From NCBI GenBank assembly GCA_947247005.1, contig OX365949.1, positions 17,921,130 to 17,985,129 of the forward strand: 64,000 bases of DNA, in the 5' to 3' direction. Made by a program: the position numbers and the translations under genes. The notes below the pieces were generated by a model that saw only the letters and a program-made list of their open reading frames with translations, was not told the DNA's origin and did no database searches. Shown piece by piece: positions 13,031 to 25,264 of this stretch (position 1 is its first letter; the number at the start of each line of letters is the position of its first letter). The DNA is from Spisula solida. Its lineage: Eukaryota; Mollusca; Bivalvia; Venerida; Mactridae.

Positions 13031-14084
13031 GACAGTTGTAATCTCCCATGCTTGACGTTCAGCATCTAAATAGTTCCCGGATACTTCTGAGGTTTTTATT
13101 GTCCATTCATCCAATAGATTGCCGATGGGCACCTTGCATATAAACTGTCGGTGATGTCCCCGATGTTAATGCTTCTTAGCGTTATCAAATTACAGGAACA
13201 CACGTAATCATAAATCAACAGATTATTTCAAGTTATCATTAATACGATAGCATTAAAAACAAATTACAGAAAATTGATATTTATTTAGTATCTAGGCTGT
13301 AGACATTTTCAACTGACTGTTCAGACTGTATCTAACGGTAAATATACGAATTAGATGTTTAACGTATCTCTTTGTAAATAAAGCAACACATGCCGAATCC
13401 AGAACCATTTACTGGTATTAATCGATTCCATACATGCGAAGAACAGTTAATGTAACTTGAAGTATGAGTAGTTGTTGTTGGACACGTGGTGTGACTTATG
13501 ACGTCAATGATGTTGTCATGCTGTGACTGTGTACATACAAATGAAATAGTTCTTAAAAAGTAACATTGAGTTAAAAAAGCGTCTATTCGCCTATATATGC
13601 ATATATGCATGTATGTGTTTTATGTTTCCTGTGCTCGGTTGGTTCAGTTGGGCATTGTGCTTTGTGTGTTTAAATGTTTTCTGTGCTCGGCTGGTTAAGG
13701 TGAGTGCTGCCTTCCCTGTCTGCTTATATATGAGCTTTGCTGGGGGATTTCCAACCTGAGGTCAAAATGTCAATTCTTTAAAAGTGGATAGAATTGTGTA
13801 GTTTAATGTTTCCAAAAAGTTATACCTTTTCAAAATGGTCCAACATAGTGACATGCTATGACATGATGAAAACTAGACATGACGATTGAAATGACGTTAT
13901 TGACGTCGCATACAGACAATAATTATGATGACGTCATTTAATTAGCACAGGTCCTCTTGTAAGATTTACTTTTACAAGAAGGGAAATAAATACACAGAAA
14001 ACAATTTTGTTGGACTATGTAGTGTTATGGATGTCTCGTACAATGCTGAAATCAAGTTCCAAAGTGTGCGGTATTTATTTTATG
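13031..14084. other. Intergenic, nothing recognised
   Basis: AT-rich; CTGTGCTCGG-TGGTT occurs twice within 13631-13700. No gene. Confidence 0.5.
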
Positions 14085-14535
14085 GGGTAAAAATACAAAA
14101 TAATCATCAGATTCCCAAAATTCCCACTTTTCGTCTATATTTTGAAATATTTTAGCCCAAAAAGACTCTCATTTAGCGCAATATTCTAGCAATATGTTTT
14201 TGATGCAATAAACTACAAGGCACTATGTACCTATCACAGTGATTAATTATCAAATAAACGTATTAATAACTTTGTATTCACCCGATTGCCAAAACTCACG
14301 GTTTTGTTTATATTTTATAAAGGTTTTGTCCCAAAATACCGCAATTTGCACACCAACATGGAAAACGCTGTTGGATATCTTAAACTACAAGTAACAACCA
14401 ACCTATCAAAAAATATTATTATCAAATAAACCCATTAATGACAAAGTGATATACATATTCCAAAAATTAATGCTTTGCTTTTATATTTTGTAAGGTTTTA
14501 CCCCAAAAAAGTCGACTTTCACTTGTAAGTATGGA
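14085..14535. repeat. Degenerate ~175-bp tandem repeat, about 2.6 copies
   Basis: A block containing ATTATCAAATAAAC, then CCAAAA, then TATATTTT-(n)-AGGTTTTGTCCCAAAA recurs near 14090-14165, 14240-14335 and 14415-14510. Units are strongly diverged, with no coding capacity. Confidence 0.6.
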
Positions 14536-16919
14536 CCTAGATTTTTAGTATGTTACAAGACACACATTGTGTGACATGATCCTAGAAAAATACTTGTTTT
14601 GCATTTTCCCCCAAAATATCTGCTCTGTATACTAAATGGTATTTCCCCCAATTGTGTTATTTTTTGAAGAGGTTGGTAATCGCACAGCGGAGCTCAATTT
14701 ATAATCTTTTTAGAAAAAGTGCATGAGGCATAAAAGATTCGTAAGATTAGGATGACACCGTTACATGTATACTTCCTCCAAAGTAAATCTTCCTCAACTC
14801 ACAGCAAACCAACTTAATGCATGTACGTCAATGGCTTATCACTTACTCGCTTCAATTAAACTGCACTCATCCATTAAAAGTCTAAATAGGCAAAAGTATA
14901 AGAGAGATCACCGTATTCATATGCAAAATGCCCACCAGCAATCTATTGGATGAATGAAACCTGCCATTCACCAATAGCTAGCTGGTGGAAAGAATACCTT
15001 TGTACACAAACATGATCTTTCCTATCAAGCTTGATCGTTGGCCACTTGTGTAGAACCAACATCTGAAGACAAACATTAATTGGTGTAGCCTTTTTACCAA
15101 TCTCTGATGATAATGTAGAAGATGATACACCGTGCACTGCAATTTGATTCACTTTGATCTATTGCGTGATATATGTGATGTATAGTAACATCATTAATAT
15201 ACGTGCAATTAGAAGCTGCTTCCCAAGGGAGTACATCATGGTGGCATGTTGTCACGATATATACATACAGTATAACTTCCCAAGAGCAACTCTCATTGGG
15301 AAAACAAGCACAAACTCGTAGGCAGTTAGTATGTAGCCTATTCGGACCAAACAACTCCTCACAGTCAACTCCAACCTTACCATTGTTAACCTATTTTAAA
15401 TGTAAACAGTGGTGTAAGCTTGGATTTAACAGTGTTTTTGGTCCAATTATGCTACGTGCTGACTGCCTGTGGTTTAACTCGAAATAAAATTATTTCGACC
15501 CACTCAAATTCAAATAAGCAGTAGAAGACTATGAAATTTTAGTGAACAGTAATGTTGTTTACTGCATTTTTATTGACATGTCAAAATATACATAACTTTA
15601 CGATATGTGCTTACTGGTCTAAACAATGTAGAAGTTAAAATGTCATAGGGTGGCTGAAGGGCTGAATTGCTGAAAGCAGCCCTAAAAAATTGGTAACTTA
15701 ACTTTTTTCACTTATAAGCCCTATCACCAGGGACCAAAGTGGCAAGAATAACTTTTGACTGTTGTCCCCTTTTCACATATTGTGTAAGAACTCAAATGCC
15801 AAAGAACGGACCGCATTCTGTTATCACAGAGTCTTGAGTACAGCATACACATTTGAGTGAGGTTGGGCTCATCAGCACAAAGATTGTAAATTATGAAGCA
15901 ATCTTTATTCGTTTACTTTATTACCGATGTAACATCATGTTTTATGAAAGTTTCATCAGTCCATCTTACATTGTATTGATTTTTTAAAATATCCACAATG
16001 AAAATGAGTTGACCCTTATCAAATTTGAGTAGTATGCACGTACTTGTCTCAATTAATGCAATTAAATTCGTTCCGTCGAAGGATACGAATGCACAATTTT
16101 TATCATGCTTTAGAAGCACCGTTGTATAACAAGATTAAAAGTATTGTTAACCTGCGGCAGGTTATATTGGATTGCCAAAAGTAAAATGACCATGGAGGGG
16201 CACGTGACATGTTCTCGATGGTTTACGATTTCAAAAAAAGTTTCCAAAAAAAAGAAGCATTTTGTAAGAATGTCGTGAACCAGACTAATTCCATTATTCC
16301 ATGCGGATAACATCGGTCTTTATCGCATTACAATAGTTTATTTACCAAAGAAAGCAGAACTATTCCGAAATTTCACTTTGAACGCGAGACCACGAATCTA
16401 AACAGCAGGTGTCTGCAGCTGCGTAAGATTCCCAGTCAGTAATAAATATAGTGGGCAATGCACTACATCCCGTAGAGAACATATCGCTAGATTAACAGAA
16501 GCATGGTATTGATACATGATAATTTTTTTCTAATTCTTTTGAATTTGTTCATTCGTTCGGCACATACATTTAACACAACCAAATAATTGGAAGATAATCG
16601 GTATTGTCCGATTTTACATGTATTGGAATTATACTGATATTGATTGTGTCAAACGTAGTCGTATTTCAAATACTTAAATTACTTTCAATGATTGCTAGTA
16701 CGATGCGTCTGTTTTCATTCCAGTATTCAAATATCTAAACATTCTTTCTCTACAACGAAAACTGTTCAGCTCCTAATACCACTTGACCACTTCGCTTCTT
16801 CAAAGCCTCTTTCAATGTCCTTTCAAGATCATGAAACAAACTAAATATTGATGCAATGTTTATATTGTGATCTCCTATATTGGGCAATTTGGCACCTTAA
16901 TTTGTTTTTCAACAGTAAG
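14536..16919. other. Region downstream of the SLC46-like gene
   Basis: No supportable gene. On the minus strand a possible polyadenylation signal AATAAA for the SLC46-like gene lies at 16337-16342, about 580 bases past its stop. Short open frames at 14765-16313 show no domains. Confidence 0.45.
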
Positions 16920-18419
16920 TTACTTAAAGGTATTGTAACTTGCTATGTGAGCGCTAGTTGCGTTCTTGTCTCCTATGCTATTTTCTTCAGTTATATCTCT
17001 AACATTGCTATCATCACTAGTTTCGTCACTGGAAATTATTATGGATGTGATTTCTTTAGCTTCAATTAACTTTTCGTGACGAAACTTACCAAATATGACT
17101 AACCCGGAAGTGATTACGACAGCACCAATCATGACGTAGTAGACCAACCACTTGTTGATATACAATGTTGCCCCGTATAGATTTAAGAATATTAGAGGAC
17201 CTAGAATTTTTGAAGTAGTTTCTAAACACGACAACAACGAGAAAATCTTACCTAATTCATTATTTTCAACCACTTTACTGAGAATTGATCGAATGCCGTT
17301 TCTGGCCACGATCGTCAGTGACCATATAAATACCAATATATACATGACCCAAGATTTAGCCACAAACTGAATGCTGATACAGAATACGATTTTACAAACA
17401 GATCCGATTAGAATTATATCAAAATCGGTTAGCATTAAATAAAACGACAGAACAGGAAGCACTAAACAAAGGCCTATACCCATTGATATATTCTCAAATG
17501 AAATCAAATAAGAATATTCTGACTTAGACCAACTGAACGGTTCTTCTGACACCACGAAAAGGAGTAAGTCTTGTTGAGGTGTTGCAACAACTCCTTCCAA
17601 TATGCAAATTAAAATAATGACAATTGCAATGCAGCGTCCATTGTTTGGTCTTTGCTCTGAGATGATTAAGTACAAAGATTTAATTCCATCTAAGAAATAG
17701 TTTGCTGAACATGATGTTGCTGACGTGTCACCTTTCTCTTTATTTGTGTCTTTTACACAGACAATAACGGATACTAATCCCACAATATGAATGCTTGCTA
17801 TGACACCAAACGCTGCAATAATATTAAATCCCATTACACCAGCTAATAGTGCACCAATACATCGACCAAAATACTGCATGGCAAGTAGTCGTCCTAGACG
17901 AGAAGTTCTATCGTCCATGCTTGAATTCTCTGACGTGTAACTATTTACAGCCATTGTTATTACTGCACTTTTCCCGAACAATCCTTGAACGAATGTCCCA
18001 GCCAACACAACCGCTATCGCCCAATGCTTGACCTGCGTACTGGCTGCGTACACTATAACAGCTAATAAACTGCCGAAACTAGGAATAACCATTGGTAATT
18101 TACGTCCATAAACATCGCTCCAAGCTCCACAAAATAATCCGATGAAGTATGTTGGTATATTAACCAGCACTCTATAAATGGTGAAATACATTCCTGAGTC
18201 TGCGTGGACAACTTTGGTGTGGTCCGGATAGTCAGATAAGTGCGTGCAAACGTTCAGTCCATAATGATGTTCACACACTAAATTAACAATATGTGGTCTG
18301 ATTGTTATGTCTAGCATTGTTTCACCGACGTAGAAGAGAAAGTAAATGATCTGAACTAAGCATAATGTTATACATACAGATCTATTGTCACTCTGAGACG
18401 GTTCCTTACTGTTCACCAT
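16920..18419 (-). CDS. SLC46-like major facilitator transporter (PCFT/TSCOT family)
   Basis: A single-exon gene for a 499-residue membrane protein. The start is the ATG at 18419 (context GAGGAAATGG). The frame is open further upstream only to a TTG and is closed by TAA and TAG codons beyond it, with no earlier ATG. The polar N-terminus is followed by a first membrane helix (about 16-37), a luminal loop with a cysteine pair (C49, C58) typical of SLC46 proteins, and a second helix. It then carries the MFS motif GAWSDVYGRK at about 98-107. The central loop (CVKDTNKEKGDTSATSC region) and a second set of hydrophobic helices give the usual 12-helix layout. The acidic, Ser/Thr-rich C-tail is cytoplasmic. 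SLC46 members move folates, heme or muropeptide-like cargo with protons; the substrate here cannot be told from sequence. The lack of introns suggests a retrocopy-type or intron-poor expanded subfamily. Confidence 0.9.
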   Translation of the reverse strand: MVNSKEPSQSDNRSVCITLCLVQIIYFLFYVGETMLDITIRPHIVNLVCEHHYGLNVCTHLSDYPDHTKVVHADSGMYFTIYRVLVNIPTYFIGLFCGAWSDVYGRKLPMVIPSFGSLLAVIVYAASTQVKHWAIAVVLAGTFVQGLFGKSAVITMAVNSYTSENSSMDDRTSRLGRLLAMQYFGRCIGALLAGVMGFNIIAAFGVIASIHIVGLVSVIVCVKDTNKEKGDTSATSCSANYFLDGIKSLYLIISEQRPNNGRCIAIVIILICILEGVVATPQQDLLLFVVSEEPFSWSKSEYSYLISFENISMGIGLCLVLPVLSFYLMLTDFDIILIGSVCKIVFCISIQFVAKSWVMYILVFIWSLTIVARNGIRSILSKVVENNELGKIFSLLSCLETTSKILGPLIFLNLYGATLYINKWLVYYVMIGAVVITSGLVIFGKFRHEKLIEAKEITSIIISSDETSDDSNVRDITEENSIGDKNATSAHIASYNTFK

Positions 18420-18886
18420 TTCCTCTTCTGTTAGTTGAGAAGTATTCTCTAACAACGTTTATTAGTTCTAGAGCTGGTACTGTGACACTCTGTAATGTGT
18501 CGCACGAAACAAGTTACTGTAAATGGTGTCCTTGAAAACATCTGTCTAACGTTTTGGCAAAAGGATATGATTTTGTTGATAGGGGATGTTCAAAAAGTAA
18601 CCATTGTCCGATATAGATAATTCGACCGATGGTGTATAAAACGAAGCCAATAACATAAACACAAAACAGGTTAAACATGCACAATAGCATGTTCAAACAA
18701 TTTGCACCGTATTAAATGTACATCAATCTCAGTCGACTCCATAACGTAGATAAGACATAACTCCAAATTTAAATATAACAACGACAATGAAACGTACAAC
18801 ACTGTAAAAAGAAATATATACAAATATAACACAATACCGAGACAAAACTATGTGATCACCAAACCAGACAAACTAAGGCTCAGGCT
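18420..18886. other. Upstream flank of the SLC46-like gene
   Basis: Probably contains the 5' untranslated region and promoter, but no clear TATA box is assigned. AGGGGATGTTCAAAAAGTAA at about 18582-18602 resembles a mariner terminal repeat. Confidence 0.35.
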
Positions 18887-19310
18887 ATTTTAGCGGACTA
18901 TGTCAGTTGTCCTACATTATTTGTAACATGCTCATCTAGTACTGGATTTTTTTGATGATGCATAACTTTACAATAAATTGTTCGGTTACGAACCTGGAGC
19001 CCGTTACCTAACCAAACCGTTTCCAAAAGGCGCTACCGAGCGCTTTCCTATGTCTATGCAACGATACGCTACGAGCGAGCAGTGCACATATTTTTAAACA
19101 TCATAAAAAATAAAAGAAAATGTATGAGCTGCCGAGTATCGCATTTTAAACAACTTTTGTTATTCTATTGGCAGCCATTTTTCATTATCATTCTTTCAGT
19201 GCGGAATTGTAACACAAATTTCCAAATACATTAGTGAATTCGAACTCTGACCAAGTCACGTGACAGGTGTTACCATAAAGCCTTTCGGTCTGCGTATAGT
19301 CCGCTATAAT
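18887..19310. mobile_element. Putative MITE with TATAGTCCGCT ends
   Basis: The left end ATTTTAGCGGACTATG and the right end TATAGTCCGCTATAAT are imperfect inverted repeats about 424 bases apart. The interior is non-coding. Family and target-site duplication are unresolved. Confidence 0.5.
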
Positions 19311-19470
19311 TTAAAATTATTTATTCTAGTGTATGAAGGCACATGATTCAATCGGCTTAACAAAGCATCAGTGTTTAAAGACGGTTAAACACATCCCTTA
19401 TAAATTACGTATGTGTCCCAAAAAGGGCTCTAAAAATGTGAAGATATTTGTACTGGCGATGGAATGTGGT

Positions 19471-19731
19471 TATAGTCCAGAACATTTGACACGACACTCG
19501 ACCTTCAATTTGCATACTTTAACAGCTGATTAATCGTCTTTATTTATAATCCCGGTTGTATGTTTTTATAAGCGGGGAGGATCACGAAGACGCTCGTGGT
19601 GTAGTACCAACACAAATCTTAAAGACCGATATTGCACGAATTGCTCGCGAAAATTTATATATGCAACGTAATAACCTTGTAATATATTCATGCATAAAGG
19701 TCAGGATCTTGTCAAATTATCTATGCTATAC
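19471..19731 (+). repeat. 260-bp dispersed repeat, copy 1
   Basis: Matches copies at 30573-31114 and 32784-33043 in the same orientation. Shared blocks include ATTTGACACGAC, GATCACGAAGACGCTCG, TAATACCAACAC-type and ATGCATAAAGGTCAGGATC. No inverted termini or coding frame; the class is unknown. Confidence 0.75.
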
Positions 19732-20099
19732 ACTATTTTGAATTCCATCGAAAGGTTGGCGATACTATTTGGTCTACCAAGCATGCCTGCTGACCAGGTG
19801 CATTGCATAGAGAACCCAGAGTGCCAAGAAGATATGTATGTATGTTATTTGTAGTGCCCACATGGTGTTGTGACATGTATTTCGGTCTACAGAGATGTAA
19901 AGTCAGTCACTGATAGCTATTATAGGACTAATGCATGTCTTATTGTGTCAAAATGCCTATTGATTTTGTTCATTTACGTACGTTTTTATGATCATGTTCT
20001 TCCCAAGCAATGTATATATTTAAGATGAATATTGATTTCTGCATGCGTAAATATGTAATTTTATGTTTCACAATTGTGTTACAATTTTGTAAATTTTGT
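19732..20099. other. Intergenic, nothing recognised
   Basis: AT-rich; no gene or clear repeat identified. Confidence 0.4.
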
Positions 20100-20492
20100 A
20101 TCCCTTCTCCGCTGTATGACCTAGCTATCTTTCCATGCTTTCATCCCCCACCTGCATGTCAATATCCTTTTTTCTTTTCCTGACTGTAACCTGTGGCGTT
20201 GCCATCCATATGTAAGGTTATTCTATCAATATGACTGTTGTAAACAAATTGTTTTTCACCATTTACCCTTCTCCGCTAAACAACTGCTCTCTCCCTCTCC
20301 CTCTCTTTATCCACGCATAATTCGCACGTCTACAGACTGCTTTTCGCCTTGTCTCACTTTTTTTTGTTGTCGTTTTATTTTTATATGTACATTTATACTT
20401 GCCGTTGCCATGTTTGCTATATATGTGTTGTAGTAATGTGTGTATATCTGACAGGCCTTTGGCCTATAGATACTTTGAAAATAAACTTACTT
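20100..20492 (+). repeat. Probable non-LTR retrotransposon 3' end
   Basis: Sequence rich in pyrimidine words ends in a short hairpin (AGGCCTTTGGCCT), then AAAATAAA and a short TTAC-type tandem tail (ACTTACTTACT). This is the usual look of a 5'-truncated LINE or LINE-mobilised element. No reverse transcriptase frame remains, so the class is inferred from the tail only. Confidence 0.4.
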
Positions 20493-20559
20493 ACTAATAC
20501 AGTACGCTAGGCTGAGAATTATTACGTTTAACATCGCCCATCACCTGGCCTTCGCAATA

Positions 20560-20930
20560 TTCACTTATATATTGTGCGAGAACACTCCAGCACACAATGC
20601 TCATGTCGTTACCCAAATATTGGATGGGAAAAATGTCAAAAGGTTTGCACATCCACCATATTCGCCAGATTTGGTCTCGTGTGTCTTTTCTCTCTTCTCT
20701 CGACTGAACAGATGTCTTGTCGTCGGTGCATATCCTGTTCAATATTCAGTGTACCAGTTCCCCAAATATTTACCAAAAACAAGAACAGAACATATTCTTT
20801 ATTCGCTTGTACAATATGAACATCGACAACGAGACGTGGCATCATTTTTCATGACTTCATTAGTGACGTCATTACTTTTATTCAAGTTGTGTGGGGAATA
20901 CTTTGAATATTTCGGTATTTTTAGTTTATT
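20560..20930 (+). pseudogene. Mariner-like transposase fragment (degraded)
   Basis: Translation contains NTPAHNAHVVTQILDGKNVK followed by RFAHPPYSPDL and FSLFSRLNRCL. This is the second half of a mariner transposase catalytic core: the middle acidic site region, then the PPYSPDL block with the third aspartate. The usual HDNA is changed to CENT, so the second catalytic Asp is replaced. The SPDL aspartate is kept, but the usual A/S-C/S-D-F that follows reads SCVFSLF. Further on, LCGEYFE matches the C-terminal end of such transposases after frameshifts or divergence. The N-terminal DNA-binding part and the first aspartate are missing. It is an inactive relic immediately after a LINE-like tail. 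Confidence 0.8.
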
Positions 20931-22850
20931 GTTGTTTTATAAGCTAAATTGCAATGCGCGTTGAACGCCCCTCATACATGTACTAGTATAGAACTGTGTC
21001 AGTGTATGATTATGTAATACCGTATTGCTACAGACACGAACGTGACACAGCTATATATATATTCTCATGTCAAAACGAATATTTAACAAAACAATATATA
21101 AAACGCCTACCATTTAGAAGCATCATGCAGTTTGTATACTGTGAAGTTATCCAGTTTGACCTGACAAACACAATAGATTAGTCATCGTCCCCGAGACGAC
21201 TTGACCATATCCATAGTGTACAGTTACGTGTAATTACAGGGTTTTCTTAGCCTTCTCCTCACAGTCCAGTATAGGTATCCACATCATAATAAGTAACCAG
21301 AAGCTGTTCTGTAAATATAATAATACCACTGATATAACCGAGATGGCTTATGCACAGCCACCGTGTTATATAAAAATAAAAACGTCCAAATCATTTTGAC
21401 ATTGTACTGATACGTTCTTGCCTTCCCCTCACAGCCAACTATTTCTGTATTCCATTCTGCTATATAGCCAATACATGACTTGTCCTTAGTGTAATACAAC
21501 TACTGTCCAAATACGGATTGTTTTACACACAAAAAAAATGAAAAAATGATCGAGTTATTTTTTGTGCTATTCTTGATCGCCCGTTTCTGTTGGGTGCTGT
21601 TTTCCCTGTCCGATTTGTTTGTATCGTTCCACAATTTATGTCTGCTACTTTCTTATCTACCCCTCGCAGCCCACTATTTATGCACCCCATCCTACTATAT
21701 CGCCTTATTGAGTCAATGTATCAAATATCAAATTATGTTCATTAATCTCCATAGAAAGACTACATAATTATTGTAACATTGCACTTTTCCAATTACCAAC
21801 GCAGCATGCACATGTATTGTCTTTGATGCAATCAAGGGAACTCATCATGCGCATGCATGCACATGGCGTTGTGGTTAGAATTACACGTACGACAAATGTA
21901 TTTTCGATATTACATATTATATTACATGTCATTATATTAAATAAAAACAAGTGGGATTCAGGCAACCTGATGGAAAAAATTATTATTTTATTTTAAAATG
22001 TAATCTAAAACATCCGATTTTTGAGTATGACAAATATTAATTCGAATGTGAACACACAGTGTATATAAACGAGTCAACTTTCAGTTATCGCAATAAGCCA
22101 TACACTTTGAAGTGTATTTTCTTCCAATAAGTCGTACAGTGATAGGAAATCGCAGATGCTTTTGCTCACAATAAGTAATACAAGTTGAATTGTATAACAT
22201 CCCAATAACTCATACAGTTACAGGCTGTGAAAAAACTATTTTTGGTTCAAACCAATTTAAACCAATTCAACGAAGCAAAATCAGAAGCGAACGTTCTTCT
22301 TCATAAATCATTATAAGACATAAAAGGTTACATGAATCAAATACAGTTTTTGTTCAGCCTTAGATAGATATTATCAATTCAATTTATCTCGGAAATGTTA
22401 AAGGAACAATGACCATATTCGGTTCAATAACGCCCTTATTTTGTTTCAACAGTTGCACGTGTTCCGTATATGCACCGTTTATTTGTTTTGTTTGTAAATA
22501 CAATGCGCAACGTGTTCATAGTAATCATTGAAAACTGAACCCGAGTATTTAATGACATTCTGTATTTGCTTCAGACTACATTAATTTAACGATGCACAAT
22601 TAGAAATAATAATGCTTATTACAGTCGATGGGGTAAAAATCAAGCCATTAAATACCAAATCGTCGGTCAATATGAGAAGAAATCGGTCAATGCCAGATCC
22701 AGCCGATCGGATTTGTTGATTTACTAACATACTAAACTTCGCTCTACCTGTTTAGACAATGGTTGTGATTCTTTGAGTACACAGGCATAAACTGCAACGT
22801 CACTGTAACAATATCCTAACTGGACTATATTCTGTGTGACCTGTAAAGGG
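20931..22850. other. Intergenic, nothing recognised
   Basis: AT-rich with only short frames; imperfect local repetition of cytosine-containing phrases (CCCTCACAGCC at 21425 and CCCTCGCAGCC at 21661). No gene. Confidence 0.45.
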
Positions 22851-23072
22851 AGGTAACTGCTGTCAGGCATCTGGCATAGAAACCAATGCACACAAACAAA
22901 AAGAACTTGACATGTTTCAATGAAAGATATAGAACTTTGGCAGCCAAGTACTCTCAGTATGTCCCTCTGGTCAGATCATGCTGTATCTGCACTGGTGGCT
23001 GCAACACAATAATGTAAAGTGCCTTTGAACATGCGTCCGCATGAACAGGGCACTATATAAATCTGGTATGTT
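22850..23072 (+). repeat. Possible SINE/LINE body with GCACTATATAAAT tail
   Basis: AAAGTGCCTTTGAACATG followed by CATGAACAGGGCACTATATA forms a short inverted arrangement (AGTGCC/GGCACT). The tail form ...GGGCACTATATAAATCTGG is typical of metazoan SINE and LINE 3' ends. The 5' boundary near GGGAGGTAACTGCTG is uncertain. Confidence 0.4.
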
Positions 23073-23879
23073 TTAAGTACTATACCTTCAGCAAGTTACA
23101 AAACAACATATTTCACATACTCTGAATATCAAAACACACACCGAGTTATTGATGAATTAATTAATAAGAATAAACAATGCATGTAATTAAGATGTCATAT
23201 TATTTAATGATTAATGATTTCCTGCAGGTAACGTAATGATAAAAATTTCAACAATGTGAATACCGTTATTTCTCTATTATTATCAGCATGTTTGCCAATG
23301 GCCATCTGGTTTAAGATGTACTCTCTGGATCTTAAGAAACATTCGCATCAGCAATTATGTTCATTTTATTGATCAAAAATGTTCTCGTAATGTAGACTAA
23401 ATTTCAGGATTAGGAAAAATCCCCGCAAAAAATGTATTTTGTCTTTCATAGTACAATGTATATAGTTATTCCATTATCAGACTTTTAGGACCTTTCTCCG
23501 ACGTCATCGGTCAAAAAATCGACTTTTCCCCGAATCTAATGAAAATCTCAAGAATAATTCTTTAACATGCTCTTCGAATTATGTCGTTTTTAATTTTTCA
23601 AAATATCGCTTGGTTTTCTAGCAACGTGACGTCATGTACATAGGGCGTAAAATGGACGTTTTAAGCCTGTATTGCAGCCAAATTAAGGTCTTCAATAATT
23701 TTCGAAAACTATAGATGTTAGCCCTTTATCCGTATCTGTAAAATCTATAGCGGTTGCGACGAACGATTTCTCAACGAAAAAGGTTTTGTATCGAAAATTG
23801 ACCAGTATTTTACTGCGTATTTGCGATACACAACTCAAAGCAGGGCGCAATTTGGTCACCAAAATATGATTCAATAACC

Positions 23880-24053
23880 GAGGTGTTATGCCGGTACCAA
23901 CATGCTCCTCGCCAAGCAAACTGACAATTTCTCCACATGTGGAGTACATGACCATAGTCCAATGTCACAGACACATATGACCAGCCCGACCCGGTATTCG
24001 AATCCTGATCACTCAAGTGACAGGAGACTGCTCTGCCAACATCGCTAACGGGA
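23880..24053 (-). repeat. tRNA-derived SINE
   Basis: Minus-strand sequence begins CGTTAGCGATGTTGGCAGAG (A box) and continues to CAGGATTCGAATACCGGGTC (B box). The body holds CCACATGTGGAGAAATTG, a motif that also appears on the plus strand in PSMD7 introns (59610 region, diverged; 60897). The latter are therefore probably body fragments of related SINEs. Confidence 0.65.
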
Positions 24054-24961
24054 TTGAATGTACATTTGTACTTTTTTATCAAAGCACTTACTGAAATATT
24101 AAAACTACGCACGAATTTAAAATCGTGGTTATTCCTAAACAAATACAAATAAGGATAAAATGATGTGCGATATGAATAATGTTTCAAACAATGAACTCCT
24201 ACAAACCACATATGTCACAAATTTGTAGTTGTTGAATAATTAAGGAAAATTTATATGCAAACTTTAAATTTTCTGTATGTGATGTATCATCAAAGCAGTA
24301 CCCAGCAGTAACAATACGCTACATATCTAGTTCAGTATGCCATTCATAAATACAGTACATTGGAAATTCACTATTTCTCTGCCTATGAACGCAAAACAGA
24401 ATCGACAGGTTGTTTGTGCTATTCGCACGCTAAGCAAAAATGTGCTAACAGATGGCTGCAAAATGCTAAATATTTACTATATAAAAACGTGTTAGAATTC
24501 TGTTTGGACGCAACACTGAAAATATTTGCAATGCTTGTTGCAGACTCATGTGATGACATTCCATGTGATTCATCCCTCAGAATTTACTGTGGTATTTAAA
24601 TAACGAATTGCGAGTCTTGGGTTCAACATAAACGTTCGCACGATACGGGAAGTCAAATGTCAGACATACATCGTGTGAAACACCTGTATATCATACACCG
24701 TTTTGGAGAGTACAAACATTGTACAAATCATGTTTAACAGGTTGTCGTCTGCTTATCATATATTCAAGTAAACGGTCTCGTAAAAAAATGCATAATTGTA
24801 GTTACAAAGCGTCTTGACATTTTCTCACTATGGTTCAGACTGTCTAATGAACTCATGGGAGATCCGTTTGAACTGGCTCAGACACCAACACAACAACTAG
24901 TATCAATACTCGTGTCATTGGCTTCCATTGTAAATCATATGATTGCTGCGGATAATTTATA
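24054..24961. other. Intergenic, nothing recognised
   Basis: An 80-codon frame at 24360-24599 has no recognised domain. No gene supported. Confidence 0.4.
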
Positions 24962-25264
24962 TTTCGAATGATACCGTGTATTCAAATGATACCATGTATT
25001 TGAATGATACCGGGTATTCAAATGAAACTGGATATTCGAACGATACCGGGTATTCGAATGACAACGGGTATTCGAATGATACTGGATATTCGAACGATAC
25101 CGGGTGTTCGAATGAAAACGGGTACTCAAATGTTACCAGGTATTCGAATGCTGTCGGGTATTCGTATGATAACGGGTATTCGAATGACAACGGGTATTTG
25201 AATGATAACGGGTATTTGAATGTTACCATGTATTCGAATGATACCGGGTATTCGAATGATAACG
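24962..25264. repeat. 18-bp minisatellite, about 17 copies
   Basis: The unit is GGGTATTCGAATGATACC with substitutions. Because 18 is a multiple of three, each frame repeats a fixed six-residue word (for example YSNDTG on the plus strand), and several frames on both strands stay open. The TTCGAA core is palindromic. No coding support. Confidence 0.9.

Noticed and set aside
18420..18455. N-terminal extension of the SLC46-like protein to 18455
   Set aside because: The codon at 18455 is TTG, with stops just upstream; the first ATG in frame is at 18419.
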